Source of the DNA: an uncultured Flavobacteriaceae bacterium
GTDB lineage: Bacteria; Bacteroidota; Bacteroidia; Flavobacteriales; Flavobacteriaceae
Direction of reading: 5' to 3'
Length of the DNA stretch: 43,521 nucleotides
Assembly (NCBI GenBank): GCA_938010765.1
Contig: CALLVX010000022.1
Coordinates: 1 to 43,521 of the forward strand
The position numbers and the translations under genes are program-made. Below the pieces are notes generated by a model. That model searched no databases. It saw only the letters and a program-made list of their open reading frames with translations, and was not told the origin of the DNA. Every line of letters starts with the position of its first letter. The stretch's first letter is position 1. Positions 33,425-42,093 of this stretch are shown in pieces.

Positions 33425-34004
33425 AATAGGACTCAAAGCGTTTTAATTTTGGGTGTATTTTTTCCGAGTATAGCACAAACTGGCATTTTTCAATACTTTG
33501 GGTAATCGACATAAGCGCATTATAGGCTAATTTTTGAATTAGAAATTCAGCATCGTCTATGCTCACTATCTTTAATTGTGAGGTACTTACGCCATTCAAC
33601 AAAAACAATTTGTTCATGGTTCTGGGCGTGGAAATAAGAATGTCTATACCCTCAAATATTTCTGATTTTTGCACATCAATATGAAGCTGATCATACCCAA
33701 CATAAACCCGTAGGGAATTATTTTTAGTATATCTTAAGAAAGCGGCGTACAATTCCAACGCCCTTTCCTTATTCTCTACGAGAATCACTGCTCTTGGTGC
33801 ATTGCCAACCGCCTCATATTTCAATTTCTGTAGGGTAGTAAGTATAATCGTAGTTGTTTTTCCACTATCTTTTGCGGCAGTGCAAAAGACATTGGCACCA
33901 CTTTTTATAAAAGGAATGCTCTTGGTCTGAAAAGGAGTAGGTATTTGTATCTCTAGATATGCCAGCTTTTCCTGTATCCCGGGATGTAATTTTTTAAAAG
34001 GCAT
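33393..34004 (-). CDS. Single-domain DEAD-box helicase-like protein
   Basis: 203 residues that cover only RecA-like domain 1 of a DEAD-box helicase. Recognisable motifs are the Q-motif Gln26 (TPFQTKSIP), Walker A-like AAKDSGKT at 43-50, VILVENKERALEL in place of PTREL, STPRTMNKL at 125-133 for TPGR, IDDAEF at 149-154 where DEAD is expected, and LYSEK in place of SAT. There is no domain 2, so it cannot unwind RNA alone. Similar short proteins occur in flavobacteria as annotated helicases; I infer a regulator or decoy that binds RNA or a full helicase. The frame is intact and clean, arguing against a recent pseudogene. It ends 32 bases inside the convergent broken hydrolase gene. Confidence 0.78.
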   Translation of the reverse strand: MPFKKLHPGIQEKLAYLEIQIPTPFQTKSIPFIKSGANVFCTAAKDSGKTTTIILTTLQKLKYEAVGNAPRAVILVENKERALELYAAFLRYTKNNSLRVYVGYDQLHIDVQKSEIFEGIDILISTPRTMNKLFLLNGVSTSQLKIVSIDDAEFLIQKLAYNALMSITQSIEKCQFVLYSEKIHPKLKRFESYFMEHAKIVTA

Positions 34005-34105
34005 TGCAATTATAGCGTTGACAGTTTGGCAAAGTATTAATACTAAGAAGAAACAAATATAGACACAACCAAATAGGTTCTACTTAATTTTATGCCCTAT
34101 TACAT

Positions 34106-34144
34106 AAAAAAGAGGCCCTCTAAACGTTTTAGACGGCCTCTTTC
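34106..34144 (-). terminator. Intrinsic terminator of the DUF4494 gene (possibly bidirectional)
   Basis: AAGAGGCC (34110-34117) pairs with GGCCTCTT (34135-34142), with a further TCTAAA/TTTAGA pairing inside. On the minus strand the stem is followed by TTTTTT, 30 bases after the stop at 34174. A T-run also follows on the plus side, so it may work both ways. Confidence 0.85.
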
Positions 34145-34173
34145 TTAGGATGTTTGAATTTTAACCAAGTTAG

Positions 34174-34734
34174 TTACTCAGTTTCGACCGAAAGAACATC
34201 GACTAGCTCCAGATCCTCATCCATCTTGTTGTTTACGAGCACTGAATCTTTCAATGTAGTGAATTTTTTTAAACGTTCCATTTCGTCTTCTTCACCAGAA
34301 AAATAAGGGAATACATCCATAATAGGAGATTCTGAGATTGCAGGTATGGTATATTCTCCCATGGTATCTTTCATAACGCCAACAGTACTTTCATACGCTT
34401 CCTTTACATCATTGGCCTGTACCAAGAGATATTGATTGGTTTTACGTTCCTTACCACTTTCCTCATCAAAGGCGATTAAAGATACCCGAGACTTAAACCA
34501 TCTGTCTGAATTCTCGAATGGATGTATTTCAGCATAATTGGCCACTTTAATATTCGTAATCTTAATTTCATCACTATCGCTCAAATAGGCCGCCATTTCT
34601 TCGGTAATTCTACTTTCGGCCTCGGTATAGGAAATAGCATCTACTAAAAAGGGTTCGGTCTTTACCTTTTGTATGCCCGATGTTTCATCAAACTTTCTAT
34701 ACTTCACCTTACACTCATACCACGTTGCACTCAT
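34174..34734 (-). CDS. DUF4494 domain-containing protein
   Basis: 186 residues from ATG 34734, beginning MSATWYECKVKYRKFDETSG. This opening and EPFLVDAISYTEAESRITEE, then SDEIKITNIKVANYAEI, match the DUF4494 family of Bacteroidota. It is soluble and cytoplasmic, of unknown function. Two similar alpha/beta halves seem present (about 1-70 and 75-130; FKSRVSLIAFDEESGKERKT, QYLLVQANDVKEAYESTV), and an acidic tail follows. An in-frame TTG at 34758 overlaps the TATATTTG promoter element, so ATG 34734 is the start. It is monocistronic, ended by the terminator at 34106-34144. Confidence 0.9.
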   Translation of the reverse strand: MSATWYECKVKYRKFDETSGIQKVKTEPFLVDAISYTEAESRITEEMAAYLSDSDEIKITNIKVANYAEIHPFENSDRWFKSRVSLIAFDEESGKERKTNQYLLVQANDVKEAYESTVGVMKDTMGEYTIPAISESPIMDVFPYFSGEEDEMERLKKFTTLKDSVLVNNKMDEDLELVDVLSVETE

Positions 34735-34755
34735 ATCTGTTTGTTTTAAGGATGC

Positions 34756-34763
34756 CAAATATA
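34756..34763 (-). promoter_or_regulatory. Promoter -7 element of the DUF4494 gene
   Basis: On the minus strand this reads TATATTTG, a perfect TAnnTTTG, with a TTTG at 34788-34791 as a possible -33 at rather long spacing (24 bases). It lies 21 bases upstream of the ATG at 34734. Bases 34800-35013 beyond it show no gene. Confidence 0.55.
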
Positions 34764-35013
34764 GGGGTGATCGATGGGTGAAAAAACCAAAAAATGGAAT
34801 AGATATTCACAATTTAAGGATGCTTTTTGTACCTCTTTTAGCATGAGGATGTTATGCTTTCTAATAAGGTTGATTTGTATTGTAGCGATACTATATATAA
34901 ACAGGTCGGGGTATTCAAAAGCTCCTTTCTGGAGTAAGCCGGAAAGATAGAAGGAGGCAAGAACGTTATATGCAGGGAATGGAATTTTATAGCTATATTT
35001 CCATACTTAAACT

Positions 35014-35961
35014 GCAAATAATATTGGGAAGGTTCTTTTCATAGTGCCTCCTAAGGTGCATCTTTTAGATGTAAATGGGCCTGCCGATGTTTTTTATGAG
35101 GCCAAAGAGAATGGCGCGCATATAGCGTTGCATTTCGTTTCCCTTGCTGATTCCAACGAGATTGAAAGTAGTGCGGGTCTGCTTTCTCCCATTTGAAGCA
35201 TTTTATTGAGTTCGAACTTACCAGTAATGATTTCATTTTATACCGGGAATAGCTTATACATTACTATCTGACCGGAATTTTCTAAAAAAGAACAGGGCTT
35301 TTTTCGAATGGCGAAGAAAGCAAAATTTGAATCGGGTAAATATTTGCTCCATTTGTACAGGCGCTTTTTTATTAGCCGAAGGAGGAATTTTAAATCATAA
35401 AATGTGTACAACACATTGGAAAGTAAGTACCCGCTTGTAAACAAATAGAACAAAAGACTGTTTGTATTTGATAAAAATTTGTACACGAGCGCCGGTGTTT
35501 CTTCGGGAATTGATTTATCACTGTTTATTTTGGAAGACCTCTTCGGGACAAAATTTGCCACAGATATTGCAAAAGAAGTGGTTATTTACTTTCGTAGAGG
35601 AGAATCTGACCCTCAGTGAAGTATTTATCTTGAGTATAGAAATCATATGGAGGACCGTATTCATAAGGCTGAAGACTTTTTGGTTAAAAACATCCATAAA
35701 ACATTTGCTTTAATTGATGTTTCGGAAGCAATACATATGAGTTCCCGCAATCTCACCCGGTTGTTTAAAAAAACGACAGGTATTACCATTGGTGCTTATA
35801 TAGAAAAATTAAGGATTGAGAGAGCGATTCATCTGCTTTCCAAGAATCACAAAGTCGGTTATGTGGCCATACAGTGTGGTTTAAAAAGCACAAATCAACT
35901 AAGAGCCTTGCTAAAAAAACACTTGGATATGCTACCAAGCGATCTTGCTTCATTATCATAA
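35014..35961 (+). pseudogene. GlxA-type AraC regulator (DJ-1/PfpI domain plus AraC HTH), degenerate
   Basis: Pieces in several plus-strand frames assemble one GlxA-like protein. First is FIVPPKVHLLDVNGPADVFY, then HIALHFVSLADSNEIESSAG, to a TGA at 35194-35196. Then FELTSNDFI-like codons are broken by frameshifts and stops at about 35200-35320; next comes CSICTGAFLLAEGGILN and CTTHWKVSTRL at about 35345-35440, and DLFGTKFATDIAKEVVIYFR near 35550. Finally an intact AraC HTH is open from ATG 35647 to TAA 35961 (FALIDVSEAIHMSSRNLTRL; KTTGITIGAYIEKLRIERAI; AIQCGLKSTNQLRALLKKHL). The C-terminal 104 residues could be translated alone as a DNA-binding fragment. A minus-strand frame at 35238-35561 is only the antisense of this relic. 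Confidence 0.75.
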
Positions 35962-36069
35962 GGCCTCATACCTTTAAACAATGTTGCCATTACTTCTAAG
36001 AATAAATTTCTTCCACATAGAAGTTCCCTGCCTATGAAATAGTACCGCAGCTCCAATATTTATACAAGG

Positions 36070-36879
36070 TTAATTCGCTCGAAGTTCTTGTTTCACATCA
36101 GAGGGATACACCGCAAAACCTGCATTTATATTGATAAAACGATTGCGATTCTCAAAGGTTTCAAGAGATTTATTAAACTGAATAGCTGCTTCTTCGAAAT
36201 TTGACAATCCTTTATGTGCCAAACCCAAATAATAATAGGTGTCGGCCATATCTTTAAGTACCGCCAGTTGTTTGTTAAGAACCACGATAGCCTTATCGTA
36301 TTCCTTATTCAATACATACAGCATACCTAATGAATGGTAATCTGCCAAGCCTACGGCATCCTTAGATTCATAGCTATTGATGCAATCCTCGAGTATGGTA
36401 ATGCCTTTGGTGTAATTACCACTCTTTGCATAAGCCAGCCCCAATAGTATTCGCATATCTTTTTCACCACCCGGAGTGGTTTGCATATAGGCCTTTGGCA
36501 ACGAATAGTAGCTTTCCAAATCTTTGATACATAGTTCATAGTTCCTGTATTGCCAATGCCAATAGGCTCTATAGCATAAATATTCTATAGGTTCAAGTTG
36601 AACGGCTTCATTTAGGATTTGTAAACCTTCATAAAGGAACCCTCTTTTAAAATAGGGAACAGATTTTTCATAATAGGCCCAAGCGAATTTGGGGCCAATC
36701 GCGATCGCCTTATCAAACAGCATTTGAGATTCTTTGCTGCCTTGTTGAAACGCAATGGCCTTGTAGCTTAATTCACAGGCTTTTCGCTCTCCGCTTTCTT
36801 CAGGATAAACAAAACAATTGGGCTGTGCATAGCCCAAAAATGAGCCAGTGAATACTAGAAGCAGTGCTATGTTTTTCAT
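36070..36879 (-). CDS. Exported TPR-repeat protein
   Basis: 269 residues. The signal peptide (NIALLLVFTGSFLGYAQ, cleavage after about residue 19) is followed by 5-6 tetratricopeptide repeats across about 35-245 (AWAYYEKSVPYFKRGFLYEG; LGLAYAKSGNYTKGITILED; YHSLGMLYVLNKEYDKAIVV; YYYLGLAHKGLSNFEEAAIQ). It is a protein-protein interaction scaffold in the periplasm; the partner is unknown. The ATG at 36879 overlaps the stop of the TonB-like lipoprotein gene by 4 bases (ATGA), so the two are translationally coupled and may work together. Confidence 0.85.
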   Translation of the reverse strand: MKNIALLLVFTGSFLGYAQPNCFVYPEESGERKACELSYKAIAFQQGSKESQMLFDKAIAIGPKFAWAYYEKSVPYFKRGFLYEGLQILNEAVQLEPIEYLCYRAYWHWQYRNYELCIKDLESYYSLPKAYMQTTPGGEKDMRILLGLAYAKSGNYTKGITILEDCINSYESKDAVGLADYHSLGMLYVLNKEYDKAIVVLNKQLAVLKDMADTYYYLGLAHKGLSNFEEAAIQFNKSLETFENRNRFININAGFAVYPSDVKQELRAN

Positions 36880-37394
36880 TTTTTTACAAGTTGACCGTTT
36901 TTCATCTTTATAGTTATAAATCGATATCCATCATACTCTTTTTCCTTATAAACGGCATGATTCCATTTATTCAACTTTTTAGTAATGGCAAGCATATGGG
37001 CCGCCAAGTTTTCTGGCGGTGTAATTTTATTAAGATCAGCGTCTAATATCTGCATTCTGTACCTACCGGCTTCGTTATTACAATTAACTAAAAAGCGTAT
37101 AATGAAGGTGCCGGTAAACGTTCTATATGCCGATTGGTACTTATAATTTGAAAACAACTCCTCCTCCATAGCCTTAATTCCCCCGGTATAGGATACATAC
37201 GCCCTTTTGTGCAATACATTGGTCGCGTCACATAATTTAAAATTTCCATCATCTAAATTAGCATCAAAAGGGGTATCACCAATCTGATCCCGGTATTCCT
37301 GTTTTACTTTTGAAGCATTGCTGCAGCCACCTACCAACAGCCCCCAACTGATAATAAAAAGTAGGGGGCGTACCTTTTTCATTTTGATATTCAT
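36876..37394 (-). CDS. Lipoprotein with TonB-like C-terminal domain
   Basis: 172 residues. The signal ends in a lipobox (LLVGGC, Cys25 counting from ATG 37394; an ATG at 37382 would be equally good). The C-terminal ~85 residues (TFTGTFIIRFLVNCNNEAGR; YRMQILDADLNKITPP; LAITKKLNKWNHAVYKEKEY; YRFITIKMKNGQLVKK) have the beta-alpha-beta pattern of TonB-C-like domains common in Bacteroidota exported proteins, with the W-x-x-A signature. It lacks the TonB transmembrane helix and proline-rich spacer, so it is not a TonB energiser. It is coupled to the TPR protein gene by an ATGA overlap. Confidence 0.75.
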   Translation of the reverse strand: MNIKMKKVRPLLFIISWGLLVGGCSNASKVKQEYRDQIGDTPFDANLDDGNFKLCDATNVLHKRAYVSYTGGIKAMEEELFSNYKYQSAYRTFTGTFIIRFLVNCNNEAGRYRMQILDADLNKITPPENLAAHMLAITKKLNKWNHAVYKEKEYDGYRFITIKMKNGQLVKK

Positions 37395-37763
37395 TTGCTC
37401 AATGTACTTTGTTTAAAAATATAGTTTATGTTAAGATAAACCTGGGTTTGCTATACAAACAACAGGAATAAAGTGATCAATTGAATTTTTGAAGGGCTCG
37501 GAGTACCGATCTAATCAGCATTACAATTTCTTTGAAGTTTTCTTCTATCAAGTTTCTTGGGCAAGTGCTGTATGCCCCTTCTTATACACCCTATATTTTG
37601 CAGCGCATTATTGAAACGAACTCAGCATTAGGATACCTCTTGTGCCTCATTTTAAGAAGAAGAGGGGAGCGGTAAAGGCAATCTGCTTAGAATATGCAAT
37701 GAACGTTTTTACTTACTTTAGCACTCCATAAAACAGCTTTAAGCAAAACTTCTGAATCTTAAT
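37395..37763. other. Intergenic region between divergent operons
   Basis: No gene is supported in these 369 bases. A minus-strand frame reading about LIEENFKEIVMLIRSVLRAL and ending near 37482 is only ~30 codons long and has no start, so it may be a relic. The right end presumably carries the promoter of the sigma-factor gene; TTACTTTAG near 37712-37720 is a poor TAnnTTTG match. Confidence 0.3.
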
Positions 37764-38282
37764 TTGAAAAAGCCCTCACTATCTAGACGCACCAAAGAGA
37801 CCCAGTTTTCAGCTTTGTTTGAGAAGCATTATACAAAACTTTATAACTATGCGTATAAAGTTCTAAAGACTAAAAATGTTTCGGAAGAATTGGTTCAGGA
37901 AACATTTATTAAACTCTGGGCTCATTTTGAAGACATGAATGGATCACAACGCTCCATTGAATCGTTTTTAATTGTAACACTTAAAAACAAAATAATCGAC
38001 GATTTTAGAAAAAATGAAGTACGGGACAAACACACAAATTTGTATACCCAAAATACAAATTTTCAAACCGAATTGGATACACAATGGGAAATCTCAAAAC
38101 AGGTTGATTTAATTTATAGATCACTTGAACCAACTGTTGCCGAAACCTTTAGACTCTCACGGGACAAAGGATTGACCTATAAAGAAATCTCCACCAAAAA
38201 AAACATTTCGGTTAAAACCGTAGAACTCCATATTTCTAAGGGTTTAAAAGCTTTTCGGGAAGGATTGAAGGAGTATTTGTAA
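37764..38282 (+). CDS. FecI-like ECF RNA polymerase sigma factor
   Basis: 172 residues starting at TTG 37764; there is no suitable ATG. It has sigma region 2 (FEKHYTKLYNYAYKVLKTKN, VSEELVQETFIKLWAHF) and region 4 (AETFRLSRDKGLTYKEISTK, ISVKTVELHISKGLKAF), of the Bacteroidota FecI-like subfamily. It directs RNA polymerase to the receptor operon when released by the FecR-type anti-sigma factor encoded 68 bases downstream. It is the first gene of the sigma/anti-sigma/TonB-receptor/DUF4249 set. Confidence 0.93.
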   Translation: MKKPSLSRRTKETQFSALFEKHYTKLYNYAYKVLKTKNVSEELVQETFIKLWAHFEDMNGSQRSIESFLIVTLKNKIIDDFRKNEVRDKHTNLYTQNTNFQTELDTQWEISKQVDLIYRSLEPTVAETFRLSRDKGLTYKEISTKKNISVKTVELHISKGLKAFREGLKEYL

Positions 38283-38350
38283 AAATAATAGCATTTTAAA
38301 ATAGGGTGGTACTGTATGACAAACGTCTTATAAGTAGCAATAGCCTTATT

Positions 38351-39319
38351 ATGAAACATTCTCAAATTACAGAAACTGAACTTTGGGCGTATATCTCGAA
38401 GACAGCGGATGCAACAACTTCGCGAAAAGTTGAGCAATGGATGACGTCAGATGCGTTTGATCAACAGTTATTTCACCAAATTAAGGGCGTCTATACGAAT
38501 TCGATCGATCAGACACCGTCTATTGAAACGGCCAAAGAACATTTTTTTGATAAGCTCGAAACCCTTGAAAAGCCAAAAACATACCCTTGGAAAAATATTA
38601 GTAAGTACGCCGCTATAGCGCTAATTATAATTTCGGGAGCGTATTTCTACTATAGCGTATCCGTTAATAAGAATCAGATAGTCGTTCAGACAACTTTTGG
38701 CGAACAAAAGAACATTGCATTGGCAGATGGTTCCAAAGTTTGGTTAAATGCATCGAGCAAATTGTCCTATAATTCTGAAACTCCAAGGACGCTTTATTTA
38801 GAAGGAGAAGGGTATTTTGAAGTTGCAAAAGACAAACTACATCCATTTACGGTAACTACTTCCGATCATATAACGGTCAAAGCTTTGGGTACTAGTTTTA
38901 ATGTGAAGTCTTATAAAGAGAGCCCAACTACAGAAACAAAACTGCTTACAGGTAAGGTCGAAGTTTCTTCTGATACTCAGTTTAAGGACAGCTACATACT
39001 ACTTCCCGATGATAAGGTAACTTTTTATAGAAATACCAAAGAAGTGGAGAAATCGAAAATGAATGCCAACGAGTCTAGAATTGCTTGGAAAGAAGGCAAG
39101 ATTCAATTTGAAAATAAAACCTTTAGAACAATAGCATTCGATTTAAAGGCCCAGTTTGGTAAACAGATCCGCTTTAAAAATGACGTTATAGCAAATGCGA
39201 AATTTACGGGATCATTTGATACTACAACACCGATCGATGAGATTTTTGAAATACTAAAAATTTCAAGAGACTTTGAGTACAAACTAAACACAGAGACCAA
39301 TGAGTGGGTAATAAAATAA
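38351..39319 (+). CDS. FecR-family anti-sigma factor
   Basis: 322 residues from ATG 38351 (a GTG at 38306 is open in frame but unlikely). The N-terminal cytoplasmic ~85 residues (ELWAYISKTADATTSRKVEQ) are the sigma-binding part, followed by one membrane helix (YAAIALIIISGAYFYYSVSV). Next is the periplasmic FecR domain (TTFGEQKNIALADGSKVWLN; LYLEGEGYFEVAKDKLHPFT; VKALGTSFNVKSY), and last the DUF4974 domain (IQFENKTFRTIAFDLKAQFG; FTGSFDTTTPIDEIFEILK). It relays substrate binding at the receptor encoded next to the FecI-like sigma factor. The receptor gene begins 85 bases downstream. Confidence 0.94.
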   Translation: MKHSQITETELWAYISKTADATTSRKVEQWMTSDAFDQQLFHQIKGVYTNSIDQTPSIETAKEHFFDKLETLEKPKTYPWKNISKYAAIALIIISGAYFYYSVSVNKNQIVVQTTFGEQKNIALADGSKVWLNASSKLSYNSETPRTLYLEGEGYFEVAKDKLHPFTVTTSDHITVKALGTSFNVKSYKESPTTETKLLTGKVEVSSDTQFKDSYILLPDDKVTFYRNTKEVEKSKMNANESRIAWKEGKIQFENKTFRTIAFDLKAQFGKQIRFKNDVIANAKFTGSFDTTTPIDEIFEILKISRDFEYKLNTETNEWVIK

Positions 39320-39404
39320 AAAGTGGGAAAACTGGCATTTTCCCACTATAAATGCTAAAAAATTCTAATCGCGAAATCAGTATAAATTAACAATATTCAA
39401 ATTT

Positions 39405-42089
39405 ATGAAAATAAACCCTTCTAAGGTCATGTTATGGCCAAAAGGTAGTTCTGGAAATACCATTTTTTTAATGAAATTATCTTTCTTTTTTTACCTAATT
39501 TTTTGTTTTCAGCTCATGGCGTTTCATGGGTTTTCTCAAAATAATGTTACACTAGAAGAAGAAAACAGCTCGTTAAAGTCAATAATAAGTAAAATTGAAT
39601 CGCAAACATCCTACAGTTTTATTCTAAACAACGACCTAATTGATGTTGATCAAAATTTTAGTATTACAGTCTTAGAAAAAAGTATTGCCGAAACCGTTGC
39701 GTTACTTTTTAAGAGTTCTGCGATATCCTATAAAATCAAGAAAAATCATATAATTCTTTCTAGATCCAAAAAGCAAAGTGACACTTTTACGGTTAGCGGC
39801 GTAGTTACCGATGCAGGTACGGGAGAAACCTTATTAGGGGCCAGTATTGTTGAAAAAACCATTGGCAAAGGGGCAGTTACCAATGCGTATGGTTTTTATT
39901 CTATAAGCCTACCAAAGGGAGATTATCTTTTTGAAGTTTCGTATTTGGGCTATGCAACCAAAGAAGTAGCAGTTCAATTAAATAGCAATAAGAACATAAA
40001 GATCGAACTTCGGGCATCTTCAAGCGAGTTAGATGAAGTTGTCATAACCTCTAACCAGAATGCGAAAAGCCAAGTACATTCGATTCTCGGCGGAACTACT
40101 AGTTTAACGACGGAAGAAATAAAGCAGTTACCGGCTTTCTTTGGCGAACCCGATATTACCCGTGCAATTTTAACACAACCGGGAATCAGTAGCGTTGGTG
40201 AAGGAACAAGCGGGTTTAATGCGCGCGGTGGTAATGTAGATCAAAACTTAATTCTACTCGATGAAGCCCCCTTATACAATTCTTCACATTTATTTGGACT
40301 GTTCTCTGTTTTTAATGCAGATGCCATAAAGGTTGTAAAATTATACAAAGGCGGAATCCCAGCGCGTTTTGGAGGTAGAGCATCCTCTATACTAGAAATT
40401 CGACAAAAAAATGGCAACTCAAAAAGAATCAAAGGAGAAGGCGGCCTGGGGTTACTATTTTCCAAATTTACATTAGAAGGTCCCATTAAAAAAGACAAAT
40501 TAAGTTTCTTATTATCGGGTAGGAGATCCTATTTTGATTTCTTTTTCCCCTTAGATGATGAGATCCGATTCAAGAAGTTTCATTTTTATGATTTAAATAC
40601 CAAGTTAACCTGGGATATTAACGAAAAAAACAAACTATACGCTTCTGGTTTTTTTGGTGCCGATGTCATACAATTCAAGCAAGAAGATAACAATCAAGAT
40701 GATGATTTTACGGTAGACTCGGGCTGGACAAATGCTACTGCCACCTTGCGATGGAATCATATTTTTTCGAATAAATTATTTGCCAACATAACAGGTATTT
40801 ACAGTAATTATAACTTCGGTATCGGGGTAACGGAAGATTCGGTAGAGGAAGATTTCGAAACAACATTCGATAGAACCATTGAAAATTGGATTTTCAAACC
40901 CGATTTCACCTATTATGCAAATCCTACTATAAAAATGAGATTTGGCCTTTCTAGTAATTTGTATCAATTTATTCCCAAGCTAAGCGGTACCGATGTGAAC
41001 CAATTTCCTGACGACGAAAAAGCATTAGAACTAGCGGGGTATTATAGTATTGAAAAGCAATGGGATAAATTGTCATTGCAAACAGGCTTGCGGTATTCTT
41101 GGTTTGCAAACTTTGGAGAAGAGACCATTGCTATCTATGATCCTAACTTTCCTCAAACGCCAAGTACCAACATAGGGAATAAAAATGTTGAGAATAACGA
41201 AATATCTAAAAGCTATTTTGGGCTAGAGCCACGTTTATCCTTAAAATATGATTTGAATGATCGAAAAGCCTTTAAGGCTGGGTATAATAGAATGTTCCAA
41301 TACATCCATTTGATTACCAGCCAAACGGTAGTTTTACCGAATGATATATGGAAACCTGCCGGGGAACATATTGCTCCGTTGGAAGTGAATCAATTTTCTG
41401 CCGGATATGCCTATGACACCAAGGATCAAGCCTATAACTTTTCTTTAGAGGGGTATTACAAGACATTTAAAAATATAGTGGAGTATAAAAACGGTGCCCG
41501 AATAGGAGCAATCGATAACTTGGAAACCGAATTAGTCCCTGCCAAAGGGTTTGCGTATGGCTTGGAAATGGCAGCGCATAAAAACAAAGGGAGATTAACC
41601 GGAAACGCGAATTATACCTATTCCGTTACAAAACGAAAAACAACAAGTAATTTCTCTTCAGAACAGATTAATGACGGTGCATACTTCCCCTCCAATTTTG
41701 ACAGACCGCACGTGTTTAATGTTACGGCGAACTATAAGTTATCTAAAAAGTGGGAGATAGGGGCTTTTTTCACCTACCAAAGCGGAAGACCGGTAACGCA
41801 GCCCAGCGGTAGAATAATTTTTAATGAAGATGCATTTCTTACCTATTCCCAAAGAAATGCATTTAGAGTTCCAAATACCCACAGAGCCGACATTTCCTTC
41901 ACCTATAGGCCTACGGGCAACCCTGATACCAACTGGAAAGGAAGTTGGAATTTTGGTTTGTACAACGTGTATGGCCGTAAAAATGCATTTTCGATCAATT
42001 CCATTTTAAAAGATAACACACTAGAAACAGGACAAATTTCTTTGATAGGAGCCTCAATTCCATTTATATCTTACAATTTTAAATTTTAG
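39405..42089 (+). CDS. TonB-dependent outer-membrane receptor with STN and carboxypeptidase-like N-terminal domains
   Basis: 894 residues: a long signal peptide (hydrophobic core LSFFFYLIFCFQLMAFHG, cleavage after about residue 45), then an STN signalling domain (about 52-118; KSIISKIESQTSYSFILNND). A CarbopepD-like beta sandwich follows (about 128-210; VSGVVTDAGTGETLLGASI), then the plug (about 225-350; GEPDITRAILTQPGISSVGE, GFNARGGNVDQNLILLDEAP) and a 22-strand barrel. The STN domain fits signalling to the FecR protein encoded upstream. The plug motif GEPD...PGI and the barrel start GGLGLLFSKFTLEGPI are typical of receptors paired with DUF4249 lipoproteins, and such a gene follows after 4 bases. 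The substrate is unknown; these pairs are often suspected of metal-complex or peptide uptake. Confidence 0.95.
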   Translation: MKINPSKVMLWPKGSSGNTIFLMKLSFFFYLIFCFQLMAFHGFSQNNVTLEEENSSLKSIISKIESQTSYSFILNNDLIDVDQNFSITVLEKSIAETVALLFKSSAISYKIKKNHIILSRSKKQSDTFTVSGVVTDAGTGETLLGASIVEKTIGKGAVTNAYGFYSISLPKGDYLFEVSYLGYATKEVAVQLNSNKNIKIELRASSSELDEVVITSNQNAKSQVHSILGGTTSLTTEEIKQLPAFFGEPDITRAILTQPGISSVGEGTSGFNARGGNVDQNLILLDEAPLYNSSHLFGLFSVFNADAIKVVKLYKGGIPARFGGRASSILEIRQKNGNSKRIKGEGGLGLLFSKFTLEGPIKKDKLSFLLSGRRSYFDFFFPLDDEIRFKKFHFYDLNTKLTWDINEKNKLYASGFFGADVIQFKQEDNNQDDDFTVDSGWTNATATLRWNHIFSNKLFANITGIYSNYNFGIGVTEDSVEEDFETTFDRTIENWIFKPDFTYYANPTIKMRFGLSSNLYQFIPKLSGTDVNQFPDDEKALELAGYYSIEKQWDKLSLQTGLRYSWFANFGEETIAIYDPNFPQTPSTNIGNKNVENNEISKSYFGLEPRLSLKYDLNDRKAFKAGYNRMFQYIHLITSQTVVLPNDIWKPAGEHIAPLEVNQFSAGYAYDTKDQAYNFSLEGYYKTFKNIVEYKNGARIGAIDNLETELVPAKGFAYGLEMAAHKNKGRLTGNANYTYSVTKRKTTSNFSSEQINDGAYFPSNFDRPHVFNVTANYKLSKKWEIGAFFTYQSGRPVTQPSGRIIFNEDAFLTYSQRNAFRVPNTHRADISFTYRPTGNPDTNWKGSWNFGLYNVYGRKNAFSINSILKDNTLETGQISLIGASIPFISYNFKF

Positions 42090-42093
42090 ACGA

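Noticed and set aside
35238..35561. 107-codon minus-strand frame
   Set aside because: It is antisense to the GlxA relic, whose broken plus-strand codons clearly match a known family.
36876..37394. True TonB energy transducer
   Set aside because: The protein is a lipoprotein without an N-terminal membrane helix or proline-rich spacer; only the C-terminal fold is similar.
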